From an uncultured Sphingomonadaceae bacterium (GTDB lineage Bacteria > Pseudomonadota > Alphaproteobacteria > Sphingomonadales > Sphingomonadaceae), in NCBI GenBank assembly GCA_947501695.1, contig CANMWO010000003.1, positions 25,001 through 89,000 on the forward strand: 64,000 bases of DNA, read 5' to 3'. The notes under the pieces are model-generated. The model had not been told where the DNA came from and ran no database searches. It worked only from the letters and a program-made list of their open reading frames with translations. Made by a program: the position numbers and the translations under genes. How positions within the stretch are numbered: the first letter of the stretch is position 1; every line of letters starts with the position of its first letter. Shown here one piece after another: positions 52,319 to 60,973 of the stretch.

Positions 52319-54514
52319 ATGAAAAAATCAAATGTCGCGCGCCTGCTTTTAAGCTGTGCTCCAATGTGTGTAGCGAATGCTGCTTTTGCACAAACTCAGG
52401 ATAATGAATCAGCCAATTTCTCAGATAGCGATGAATCTGCAATCGTCGTATCAGGCCTCCGCCCGGCCTATCGGGGTGATTTTGACGAACTAGAAATTCC
52501 ACAGGCGGAACAGATTATTGATGGGGATTTGTTACGCAATGCAAATGCGCTCGATCTAAGCACAGCGCTCGATCTATCGGCATCGGTTGCCCGGCAGAAT
52601 AATTTCGGCGGGCTATGGAACGCCTTTTCGGTACGCGGCTTTTCCGGAGACATAAATTTGCCGAGCGGGTTTCTCGTGAATGGGTTTAACGCCGGGCGAG
52701 GCTTTGGCGGACCGCGCGATCTTGCCGGCATCGAGTCTGTCGAAGTGCTAAAGGGCCCGCGATCAGCACTATTTGGACGAGGTGAACCGGGTGGTACCGT
52801 CAATCTCGTGACCAAACGCCCGGGCTTTGAAACAGCCGGCGAGATTCAGTTCCAAGCAGGTTCATTCGATTTTTACCGCGGTGATGTCGATCTCCAAACG
52901 ACCGTTGGTGACAATGTCGGCGTACGATTTGTCGGATTTTACGAGGATGCCGGAAGTTTCCGTGAAACCGTAGATACGGAACGCTATGGTATCTATCCCT
53001 CGATCACCGCAAAACTCGGCGAAGATACCGTTGCCACCTATGAGCTTGAATATACCGAGCAAAAAGTTCCCTTCGACCGCGGTGTTATTTTCTCCGAACA
53101 ATTTGGTTTCAGTCCGCGCCGGACCTTTACTGGCGAGCCGGGCGACGGGCCAATTGAGACCGAAGTATTCGGACATCAATTTGAACTCCAGCATAATTTT
53201 TCTGACAATTGGAGTCTGCTGACCGGCATCGGCTATCGCGAGACCTCGCTCGTCGGCAATGCATCGGAAAATAACTTCGGCGGTCGGCAAATTTTTCTTC
53301 AGGATGGCCAGACGATCACTCGCTTTTTCCGCTTCCGGGATTTCGATTCTGAATATCTAGTGCTGCGCGGAGAGCTTGCGGGCGAGTTTAACACGGGAAC
53401 ATTGCGCCATCGCTTGTTGATCGGTGCGGATTATGATCGGTTTGACAATAGCTTGTTCATCCTTCGCTTTCGTCCACCTTTCGTTGCCGCTGGAACCGAC
53501 ATTAGTACATTGGATCCTGCCACATATCTGTTTCTCGATGCCTTTAACCCGGTTTATGGCCAGTTTCCTCAACCGGTGCCCGGGCCCAATACGGACCGAG
53601 AGGAAGTCCTAAAGGGTTTTGGTTTCTACATTCAGGACCAGATTGATATCACGGACCGTCTGCAAATTCGTATCGGCGGACGTTTCGATGATTTTGATCA
53701 GGATTTGACCAATTTGCGCGCCACTCCCGCAACCACGATCAACAGCAAGGACACGCGCTTTTCGCCGCAAGTCGGTGCGGTCTACCGTGCGGATGATGGG
53801 CTCAGCATCTACGCTTCTTATGGCGAAGGCTTTCGTCAGCAGACCGGTTCGGATTTCCAAGGCAATCAATTCGCCCCGAATATAACCAAATCTGCTGAAA
53901 TTGGTGTGAAGGCGGATATCGGCGCCTATATCAACGGGGCCAACGGGAATATATCCCTTACCGCCTTTCAAGTTGAGCAAAGCAATATCCTCGTAAACGA
54001 CGACCGCCCTGAGGCAGTGGCCGCTGGCTTCTTTTCCTTTCCGGCAGGTGAAGCGCGCAGTCGCGGTATCGAGTTTGATGCCAATTTGTCCTTTGATAGC
54101 GGATTCAGTTTATGGCTTTCCTATGCCTATACCGATGCTGAGTTTACCAACAGCAATCCCGATGAAAGTTTTGGCGCTCTGATTGAAGACGGCGATCAAC
54201 TGATTAATACGCCGAAACATCAACTCAGCCTGCTTGTCAGCCAGGCCTTTGATATAGGCGAAGTTCCCGTTCAGCTTGGTGGTGGCCTGCTCCACGTGGG
54301 CGAGCGCAATGGCTGGACCGGGTTTGATTTTACGCTGCCGGATTATACCACAGTCCGCCTTTTCGGTGAGGTTGAGATCGTCGAAGGTTTTGCACTGCGG
54401 CTTGATGTGGATAATGTTTTCAACGAAACATTTTACACCAATTCTTTCGCGGATGTCTGGGTGCAGCCAGGCGCTCCTACCAGCGCCCGCGTTTCAGCAC
54501 GGTTCAAGTTCTAG
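52319..54514 (+). CDS. TonB-dependent siderophore-type receptor
   Basis: 731 residues, the length of FhuA/FpvA-type receptors and much shorter than the two alginate receptors. Signal peptide to about residue 24 (NAAFAQ), plug domain (PQAEQIIDGDLLRNANALDLSTALDL, FSVRGFSGDINLPSGFLVNGFN, VEVLKGPRSALFGRGEPGGTVNLVTKRP), barrel ending VSARFKF. It should carry a small chelate or peptide over the outer membrane. GGGG about 8 bases before the ATG. The following ABC genes begin 18 bases after its stop and form one operon with it, linking outer- and inner-membrane steps. Confidence 0.9.
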   Translation: MKKSNVARLLLSCAPMCVANAAFAQTQDNESANFSDSDESAIVVSGLRPAYRGDFDELEIPQAEQIIDGDLLRNANALDLSTALDLSASVARQNNFGGLWNAFSVRGFSGDINLPSGFLVNGFNAGRGFGGPRDLAGIESVEVLKGPRSALFGRGEPGGTVNLVTKRPGFETAGEIQFQAGSFDFYRGDVDLQTTVGDNVGVRFVGFYEDAGSFRETVDTERYGIYPSITAKLGEDTVATYELEYTEQKVPFDRGVIFSEQFGFSPRRTFTGEPGDGPIETEVFGHQFELQHNFSDNWSLLTGIGYRETSLVGNASENNFGGRQIFLQDGQTITRFFRFRDFDSEYLVLRGELAGEFNTGTLRHRLLIGADYDRFDNSLFILRFRPPFVAAGTDISTLDPATYLFLDAFNPVYGQFPQPVPGPNTDREEVLKGFGFYIQDQIDITDRLQIRIGGRFDDFDQDLTNLRATPATTINSKDTRFSPQVGAVYRADDGLSIYASYGEGFRQQTGSDFQGNQFAPNITKSAEIGVKADIGAYINGANGNISLTAFQVEQSNILVNDDRPEAVAAGFFSFPAGEARSRGIEFDANLSFDSGFSLWLSYAYTDAEFTNSNPDESFGALIEDGDQLINTPKHQLSLLVSQAFDIGEVPVQLGGGLLHVGERNGWTGFDFTLPDYTTVRLFGEVEIVEGFALRLDVDNVFNETFYTNSFADVWVQPGAPTSARVSARFKF

Positions 54515-54532
54515 GAAGAAAAGGATTAAAAC

Positions 54533-55252
54533 ATGACATCGCCGTTAGAAGCTCGTTCTCTCTCATTAAATCGCGAAGGAAATAACGTCCTGGATGGCGT
54601 CTCTTTCACGGTTGCCGAGGGTGAGATATTTGCGTTGCTGGGAGGCAATGGGGCTGGAAAATCAACTACGTTGCTCGCCTTTCTGGGTTTTCTGGAACCC
54701 TTGGAGGGCGAGGTATTGGTAAACGGTACCAGCGTTCACGGCGATGTCGCCTCCGCACGATCGGCAATTGCATATTTACCTGAGGCGGCGGCATTATATG
54801 GCCATATGACCGCCTATGAAAATCTCGACTATTTTCTGCATCTGGCAGGCAAACCGGCAAGTCGGGACGGGCTCGATGCGGCATTGGACCGGGTTGCACT
54901 TCCTGAAGAGGCGCGTTCCCGGCGGTTGCAATCTTATTCAAAAGGTATGCGGCAAAAGACTGCGATTGCACTCGCACTATTACGCGAGACACCAATAATG
55001 CTATTGGACGAACCGACTTCCGGACTTGATCCGGTCGCAATTGATGAGTTCCACGATCTGGTCAAGACGCTGGCACAAGGTGGACAAACCATCCTTATGG
55101 TTACGCATGATGTTTACGGCGCGTGTCAGGTCGCCGACCGGGTTGGCTTGCTCCGGCATGGGCAGCTTGTGGGTAGTTTCTCCGCTGGAAACGGAAAGCG
55201 CATTGACACCGAGACGGTTCATGCAGCCTTTGCGGAGCGAGAAGTAGCATGA
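54533..55252 (+). CDS. ABC transporter ATP-binding protein
   Basis: 239 residues. Walker A GGNGAGKST (residues 37-45), signature LQSYSKGMRQK, Walker B IMLLDEPTSGLD, and the switch histidine in VTHD. The plan is that of the CcmA/NosF class that pairs with ABC-2 permeases, usually exporters. Its stop overlaps the start of the first permease gene, fixing the complex as one ATPase with two DUF3526-type permeases. Confidence 0.92.
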   Translation: MTSPLEARSLSLNREGNNVLDGVSFTVAEGEIFALLGGNGAGKSTTLLAFLGFLEPLEGEVLVNGTSVHGDVASARSAIAYLPEAAALYGHMTAYENLDYFLHLAGKPASRDGLDAALDRVALPEEARSRRLQSYSKGMRQKTAIALALLRETPIMLLDEPTSGLDPVAIDEFHDLVKTLAQGGQTILMVTHDVYGACQVADRVGLLRHGQLVGSFSAGNGKRIDTETVHAAFAEREVA

Positions 55253-56685
55253 GTACCATCTCCCGAATAGCGCGCGAGGAATGGCGGCTATGGCTTCGCT
55301 CAAAGGTCGTCGTGGCTGCCGCTGTGATCGTCACAGTGCTTCTTGCCACAACCAGTATCTTGACGATCAACCGCGTCGCAGAAGAGCAATCGCAACGGCT
55401 CGAACAGCAAGTTGCAGCTGAAAAGACCTTCTTTGCGCAGCCAGATCGCCACCCGCATCGGATGGTACATTACGGTCATTATGCATTCCGCCCCCCGCCC
55501 CCGCTTGCGATGTTCGAACCAGGCGTTGATGCGGTGACGGGTCAGTCGATTTTCCTGGAGGGCCATCGGCAAAATACCGCAATGTTCGCCGATACCAAGG
55601 CAGCAGCGGATCTTGGTGGTTTTGCCGCGCTGACCCCAGCGAGTCTGTATCAGATACTCTTGCCACTCCTTTTGATCGTCCTCGGCCACGCTCTATTTCT
55701 GCGAGAACGAGAAAGCGGTACCCTGGCAGTGATGCTCGCACAGGGGCAATCAGGCACGAAGCTGGCGCTGGGCAAGGCGCTGGCGCTGCTGTCGGTTATT
55801 GCGATTTTCATGATCCCGTTGATAGCAGTCGCGGCTTATTCGATGAGTCTAGGGGAAAGTGGATTGGCGGCATTGTCGCTTGTGAGTGGCTATTTTGTAT
55901 ATCTGTGCGCCTGGGGCGCTATTGTTCTCGCCGCTTCGGTGATCCTGAAACAGCGGTCTGTCTCGCTGGGTGTATTGATATTTGCCTGGCTTTTTGCGGC
56001 GTTGATCGTGCCACGTTTGGCCATAAACGCGAGCAGTGCGGCAATTGACGCGCCGGGCAAGATCGAAAGTGATCTTGTGATGTTGGCCGAACAGCGCAAG
56101 CTGGGGGATGGTCACAACGCTGCAGATCCAGCATTCCAGCGCCTTCAGGCGGAAGTGCTGGAACAATATGGAGCCGATACAATCGAAGAGCTGCCGATCA
56201 ACTGGCGCGGCGTTGTCGCTTCCTATTCCGAAGCGGAACTAACCAAATTGCTCAACGGCTATGCCGAAAATCGCATGAATCTAGAGGCGAGCCAGTCGCG
56301 TATATTTGACCTGTTTGGGCTTGCTTCCCCGACTATAGCGATCAGTTCTGCCTCGCGTACGTTGGCTGGAACCGACCTGGCGACGCATCACCGTTTCCTG
56401 CGTGAGAGCGAGACACTGCGCTTCAACTTTGTCCAGTCTCTCAACGAAATTCATGCAAATGAACTTGACTATGAGACCGATATCAACCGCAATAACGATG
56501 CCGCATCTTCTCAGCGGGCTCAAGTTAACTCCGAAGCTTGGCAAGTGCTCGACGAGTTTCGCTTTGGACCTGACCCCGCCAATGCGAGAGTAAGCCGCGC
56601 TTCGCTATCCTTGGGCGTATTGGTCGGTTGGTTGCTGATAGCAATCGGGGTCATATTTATGGCCGCTCGCCGGGTGCGTTTATGA
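55249..56685 (+). CDS. ABC-2 type permease, DUF3526-like (subunit 1)
   Basis: 478 residues. One membrane helix near residues 20-38, a large extracytoplasmic loop (rich in Phe/Pro, FRPPPPLAMFEPG), then a block of five helices between about residues 140 and 265, another large loop, and a final helix at residues 455-475. This long-loop plan is that of the DUF3526 NosY-like permeases. The ATG overlaps the ATPase stop by 4 bases and its stop overlaps the second permease (ATGA). Confidence 0.82.
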   Translation: MSTISRIAREEWRLWLRSKVVVAAAVIVTVLLATTSILTINRVAEEQSQRLEQQVAAEKTFFAQPDRHPHRMVHYGHYAFRPPPPLAMFEPGVDAVTGQSIFLEGHRQNTAMFADTKAAADLGGFAALTPASLYQILLPLLLIVLGHALFLRERESGTLAVMLAQGQSGTKLALGKALALLSVIAIFMIPLIAVAAYSMSLGESGLAALSLVSGYFVYLCAWGAIVLAASVILKQRSVSLGVLIFAWLFAALIVPRLAINASSAAIDAPGKIESDLVMLAEQRKLGDGHNAADPAFQRLQAEVLEQYGADTIEELPINWRGVVASYSEAELTKLLNGYAENRMNLEASQSRIFDLFGLASPTIAISSASRTLAGTDLATHHRFLRESETLRFNFVQSLNEIHANELDYETDINRNNDAASSQRAQVNSEAWQVLDEFRFGPDPANARVSRASLSLGVLVGWLLIAIGVIFMAARRVRL

Positions 56686-57944
56686 TGCTCGGTAATCTAA
56701 CTCGTGAAATTCGTTTCCTGGCCCGGGATCGTGGCGCGTTGTTCTGGCTGGCGCTCGCCTTGATCCTATCTGTGGTCGCGGTCTCCTTTGGCGTGGCAGA
56801 AGTGCGCGATCAGCGTGACACGATTGCCACCCTGGTCGAGGAAGACGCTGCCGATCGCGCCAATGCGCTCGAGGGGCAAGAAGAATGGGGGAGCGCGGCC
56901 TATTATGCGTTCCACCTTACATATGCTCCCCCCTCTGAATTCGCCTTTGCCGCGATGGGACAACGCGACAGCAGTCCATGGAAGCACCGTGTGCGTATGC
57001 TCGCGCTGGAAGGACAGATCCATGAGGCGGATACCAAGAATGCCGATTTCGGATTGGTGGGGCGCTTTGATTTTGCCTTTCTTGCTGCATCAGTAGCTCC
57101 ATTGCTCCTAATCCTTTTGCTCTACGACCTGCGCGCTTCCGAACGCACAGCGAGACGTCATGACCTATTAGTCGCGACGGCTGGTGCGTCTTGGCAGCTA
57201 TGGTTTCCAAGAGCATTTGTCCGGATGATCATGCTTACGCTCCTGTTATTACTGCCGCTTTGGATCGGGGCGCTGATGGAGGGCACGGCTCTATCCGCTA
57301 TTGGACAAGCGAGCTTTGTTCTTGTCGGAGCATTGCTCATCTGGTGGTTAATCGTCGAATTGGTTAGCCGGATCAATGCGTCGCCTTCGATCCTGCTGAC
57401 CTCACTTATCGGACTGTGGCTGGCTCTGGCAATTGTCGTTCCTGCTCTCTCCAAAGCAGCTATCGAAGCGAATAATCCTGTTCCTGATGGAGGGGAAATC
57501 CTGCTGCTCCAGCGCGAGACAGTAAACGATGCGTGGGATCTGCCCAAGGAGGCGACGATGACGCCATTTGTTGAAGAATATCCCGAGTGGCGTGAATATG
57601 CGACCATTGAAGGGCCATGGGCATGGAAATGGTATTACGCGTTTCAACAAGTTGGTGACCAGACAGTAGCGCCGCTTGTTGGGCAATATCGCCAAGCCAG
57701 ATTGTCTCGCGATCGGCAGGCAGGGCTCCTTGCATTGCTTTCGCCGACCTCCTTTGTCGAACGAGCTTTTGAAAAGCTCGCCGGAACCGACGCTGCCGCG
57801 ATGATCGCTTACGAAGACGCAGTGCGCGATTTTCATGCAGAACTTCGAGCATTTCACTATCCGATGCTGATCAAAGAGGAACCATTTGATCCGAATGTGC
57901 TGCAACGACTTCCGGCCTACGTTCCTTCCGCTACCGGAGATTGA
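56682..57944 (+). CDS. ABC-2 type permease, DUF3526-like (subunit 2)
   Basis: About 420 residues with the same plan as the preceding subunit: an early helix (FWLALALILSVVAVSFGVAEV), a long loop, several helices from about residue 135 to 270, and a long soluble C-terminal part. The start at 56682 is chosen because its ATGA overlaps the upstream stop; the frame stays open further upstream inside the first permease gene. Acts with subunit 1 and the ATPase as one heteromeric transporter. Stops 4 bases before the M14 gene. Confidence 0.82.
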   Translation: MMLGNLTREIRFLARDRGALFWLALALILSVVAVSFGVAEVRDQRDTIATLVEEDAADRANALEGQEEWGSAAYYAFHLTYAPPSEFAFAAMGQRDSSPWKHRVRMLALEGQIHEADTKNADFGLVGRFDFAFLAASVAPLLLILLLYDLRASERTARRHDLLVATAGASWQLWFPRAFVRMIMLTLLLLLPLWIGALMEGTALSAIGQASFVLVGALLIWWLIVELVSRINASPSILLTSLIGLWLALAIVVPALSKAAIEANNPVPDGGEILLLQRETVNDAWDLPKEATMTPFVEEYPEWREYATIEGPWAWKWYYAFQQVGDQTVAPLVGQYRQARLSRDRQAGLLALLSPTSFVERAFEKLAGTDAAAMIAYEDAVRDFHAELRAFHYPMLIKEEPFDPNVLQRLPAYVPSATGD

Positions 57945-57948
57945 TTTT

Positions 57949-59022
57949 GTGATAGCGCGTCTTTTTTACTTGCTCATGTTTGGCATTATTACATTCCAAG
58001 CTGCCGCGGCATTTGCTTCCAAACCGGAAGCTTTTGTCGTTGGTAACAATAGCATTGAGGCGGGCATTCGCAGCGATCTTCAACTGATTGTCCCGGCTAG
58101 TGATGAAGAACCTGAAACATTCATTCCGATCACTGTTTTCCATGGCGCTAAACCCGGACCCGTGTTGGCCACAATATCAGGTGTACACGGTTATGAATTT
58201 GCGCCGATAATCGCAGCCGACCGCTTGGCCGGCCGAATAGACCCAACGCAAATGTCCGGTACGCTGATCATCGTGCGGGTTGCCAATATCCCGGCCTTCG
58301 AAGGACGTTCGCCATTCGTAAATCCCGTCGATGACAAGAATCTCAACCGGTCTTTTCCGGGCAGCGAAAAGGGCACGCAAACTGAACGGATTGCTGACAT
58401 TCTCTCCCGCGAAATTATCGCCCGGGCAGACTTCCTGATGGATATTCACAGCGGTGATGGTGCCGAGTTTCTGGAAGCCTTTGTAGGTGTTTATGGTGGA
58501 CCACTATCAACGGATTTCAACCTGGCATTGAAAATGGCAAAAGGTTTCGGCTTTCCCAATATCGTCCGCTACAGCATGAACACACAGGAACAGGTAGACC
58601 GTCGCCGTTCGCTGAACCGGCAGGGCGTGGCGACCGGCATACCAACTATCCTGGTCGAGATAGGCCAAAATGGCAGCCGCGAGGAAAAGCATGTCGATGC
58701 CATTGTAAAGGGTGTTGAGAACGGACTTGGTATCTTGGGAATAATGCCTCGCTCACCCCATGATGTACCGCCCGTGCAACGGCTTTTCGAAGGCACTAAA
58801 GGTGTGTCATCATCGCATTCCGGACTATTCTTTCCGGCAAAAACCGGCGGCCGATTTGTATGGAAAGGTGAATTGATCGGGACCATCCGAGACTATGCAG
58901 GGAAAGAAGTGGAACAACTATTCTCTCCTATAGACGGTTACGCGCTCTACGGGATCAAGGGGCCACCAGTGCGTAGAGGTGACGGCGTCATCACCATTGG
59001 TGTGCCAACCGATGGTTATTGA
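57949..59022 (+). CDS. Exported M14-family deacylase (succinylglutamate desuccinylase/aspartoacylase-like)
   Basis: About 357 residues with a signal peptide (RLFYLLMFGIITFQAAAAFA), then a zinc hydrolase core: ISGVHGYEFAPI with the HxxE zinc ligands, DDKNLNRSFPGSEKG for substrate binding, LMDIHSGDG with the third ligand, and TILVEIGQNG with the catalytic glutamate. The family removes acyl groups from N-acyl amino acids. A GTG start at 57949 is chosen for its GGAG site 9 bases upstream; the longer frame runs into the previous gene. Being exported, it could trim the substrate brought in by the receptor before or after ABC transport. A terminator hairpin lies downstream. Confidence 0.85.
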   Translation: MIARLFYLLMFGIITFQAAAAFASKPEAFVVGNNSIEAGIRSDLQLIVPASDEEPETFIPITVFHGAKPGPVLATISGVHGYEFAPIIAADRLAGRIDPTQMSGTLIIVRVANIPAFEGRSPFVNPVDDKNLNRSFPGSEKGTQTERIADILSREIIARADFLMDIHSGDGAEFLEAFVGVYGGPLSTDFNLALKMAKGFGFPNIVRYSMNTQEQVDRRRSLNRQGVATGIPTILVEIGQNGSREEKHVDAIVKGVENGLGILGIMPRSPHDVPPVQRLFEGTKGVSSSHSGLFFPAKTGGRFVWKGELIGTIRDYAGKEVEQLFSPIDGYALYGIKGPPVRRGDGVITIGVPTDGY

Positions 59023-59063
59023 AATATTCCTCTAAACAGCATTGCAATTGATGTTCCCTAGCG

Positions 59064-59092
59064 TCGCTTTTGCGACCAAAGCGGACATTGGC
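59064..59092 (+). repeat. Short direct repeat, copy 1 (AAGCGGACATT type)
   Basis: Shares GCTTTTG, then CCAAAGCGGAC and TT with a copy at 59974; similar AAGCGGACRTT intergenic elements are common in many proteobacteria as far as I know. Confidence 0.5.
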
Positions 59093-59096
59093 CTAC

Positions 59097-59133
59097 AAAA
59101 AAGCCCTGCCAGATCGCTCTGACAGGGCTTTTG
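59097..59133. terminator. Bidirectional intrinsic terminator
   Basis: AAAAGCCCTG and CAGGGCTTTT pair around a 13-base inner region, with A-runs and T-runs on both sides, between the convergent M14 and PEP-CTERM genes. Confidence 0.88.
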
Positions 59134-59152
59134 GGTAAACTTGTTGTCGTGT

Positions 59153-59734
59153 TTAAGCGTAGCTGACTTTCACATTCGCTTTGCGCTGACGGCGCATTGC
59201 TCCACCAACCGCACCAAAACCAAAGATCATGAATGCCCATGTTGCTGGCTCAGGAACTGCGCTGTTAAAATTGCTAAAACGAACATAAATCGTTTCCGGA
59301 ACACCGGAACCCTGGCCATTAACACCATCTGTCACTCTACCCGCCGCGAAATCGTTTAAATCGACGTGCGTGAAATCGCTCCAATATTCTGAAGCGAAAC
59401 GATAGACGGCATGGTCGCTGAAGCCAGCGACAGCAGCAGGTGTTGCAAAACCCGGTCTTGTAAAGTCTTCCCAGTCGGGCCGTGCTGCCCATTCTGAAAC
59501 TGAGGCAACGCGCCATCCTTCTGCTGCACGATAGGATGCCGGTTGAATATTGCCGGGACCAAATTCGTTCGGTGCAATCGGTCCAGCATATACCCAGTCG
59601 AGCCCGGAACTGTTAAAATCGAGAATAACCTCGGAGTCCGGAATGATGAATGTTTCGTCAAAAATCACGGCATGGGCGGGCGTAGCCACCGTCAGACCTG
59701 CCAGACAAAGAGTTCCAATAGTATATTTTAGCAT
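59153..59734 (-). CDS. PEPxxWA-CTERM sorting domain protein
   Basis: 193 residues. Signal peptide at residues 1-22 (LCLAGLTVATPAHA), a beta-rich body with tryptophan-rich SSGLDWVYAGPIAPNEFGPGNIQ and WRVASVSEWAARPDWEDF, and a C-terminal sorting signal: VPEPATWAFMIFGFGAVGG then a basic cluster. Such signals are removed by an exosortase and tie the protein to exopolysaccharide export; an exosortase gene is not in this window. It is flanked by two copies of a short direct repeat. Confidence 0.85.
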   Translation of the reverse strand: MLKYTIGTLCLAGLTVATPAHAVIFDETFIIPDSEVILDFNSSGLDWVYAGPIAPNEFGPGNIQPASYRAAEGWRVASVSEWAARPDWEDFTRPGFATPAAVAGFSDHAVYRFASEYWSDFTHVDLNDFAAGRVTDGVNGQGSGVPETIYVRFSNFNSAVPEPATWAFMIFGFGAVGGAMRRQRKANVKVSYA

Positions 59735-60063
59735 TTTTAATCCTTATCAGCGCTACAGATTGCAGCGCCCCCTCGTTATTTGGCGACCCCTCACCAATGG
59801 TTCATCGTTCCACCTCAAATTGCTAAGCAGCTATAAACGATTCACCAAACAACGCTTTCTACACCAACTTTTGCAGTATGTTAACTTAATATTTACCTTT
59901 ATCGGGCGCCCTGCTTCGCTGTCCTGGAATGGGACGATTATAGCAAATTTGTAAAAGATGCGGATATGGATATCTGCTTTTGAGCCCAAAGCGGACGTTA
60001 GGGATGCGACACGGCCAAGCTTAAACCCTTAATTACAAATATCTTATTCTACTGGATTTAAGC
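59735..60063. other. Intergenic region upstream of the PEP-CTERM gene
   Basis: About 330 AT-rich bases holding the minus-strand PEP-CTERM promoter and the second copy of the short direct repeat. Frames here are short and unconvincing. Confidence 0.55.
59974..60003 (+). repeat. Short direct repeat, copy 2 (AAGCGGACGTT type)
   Basis: Matches copy 1 at roughly three quarters of positions over about 28 bases and has the same orientation. Confidence 0.5.
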
Positions 60064-60861
60064 CTAATTCCTCGGCCCAATGCTCGCAATCCAATCGATC
60101 ACAGCATCGACATATCCGCGCGGTAACCTGTGTTTGCTATCAAACTCAACCCGCGTCAGTTTTTCGCCACCAGCTTTGACCAATGCATCATTATCGGCCT
60201 TGCTTGAAAATTGATCCTTGCTCGCGGTTATCAAAAGCCATCGGGCGTGCACCTTGCTGGCGTGGTTGATGGGCGCGACAACCTTTGCACTTTGCGCTGC
60301 CGGTGGCACCATGGTGACGATATGCGTCACCTCCTTGTGTTTCGCCGCAAAAAGCACCGCCATTTGCGCGCCCATACTATATCCTGCCGCCAATATGTGT
60401 TTGGGTGGTCCAAATTTGCTGTTCACTTTCGCAAGCAACACATCATAGTCATTCAAAGTGCCTTCGATCATTGCCAAATAAGGCTCAGGCTTGCCGGACC
60501 TTAGGTTTTTCAACCGCTCAAGCGGTTTCATATCATCTTTTCGTGCGCCATGTGATCGAGCGTCCAATGCTACAACCCGGTACCCTCTTCCAATCAAATC
60601 TTTGGTGATCAAATCAGTATAGGAACCATGATCGTGCGCTAACCAGCCGAGGCTGGAGCCAGTCATACCGTGCATCAATATAGCCAAGGGCGCATCTTTT
60701 TCTGTCTTTATATTCTGATAGATAAACCCGGTAATCCGGTTCCCATCAGGCGCTTCCAATGCAAGCTGTTGGACATTGGTTTGTGCAGACGCGCTTGCGT
60801 TGCCCAAGATCATTGCCGAGGCAGCAAAGAAGGTCGTTACTATTGCTATGAGTTTGTTCAT
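60064..60861 (-). CDS. Exported alpha/beta hydrolase
   Basis: About 265 residues with a signal peptide (IAIVTTFFAASAMILGNASASAQ). Hydrolase marks: LAILMHGMTGSSLGW oxyanion region, VVALDARSHGARKDD, nucleophile Ser in AAGYSMGAQMAVLFA, an aspartate in TASKDQFSS and the histidine in DSKHRLPRGY. The start at 60861 has GGAG 6 bases upstream and the longer ATG at 60873 merely covers that site. Substrate unknown; periplasmic esterase or peptidase activity is possible. Monocistronic as far as seen. Confidence 0.85.
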   Translation of the reverse strand: MNKLIAIVTTFFAASAMILGNASASAQTNVQQLALEAPDGNRITGFIYQNIKTEKDAPLAILMHGMTGSSLGWLAHDHGSYTDLITKDLIGRGYRVVALDARSHGARKDDMKPLERLKNLRSGKPEPYLAMIEGTLNDYDVLLAKVNSKFGPPKHILAAGYSMGAQMAVLFAAKHKEVTHIVTMVPPAAQSAKVVAPINHASKVHARWLLITASKDQFSSKADNDALVKAGGEKLTRVEFDSKHRLPRGYVDAVIDWIASIGPRN

Positions 60862-60973
60862 CGAAATCTCCATTAGGTTGGAGACTTTTTAAAGGCCCAA
60901 GAGTCAAAACAGCGTCAAATGCACCTCTGCGACAAAATACAGCACTAAAAGAGACTTTTCACAAACAGCCAAT

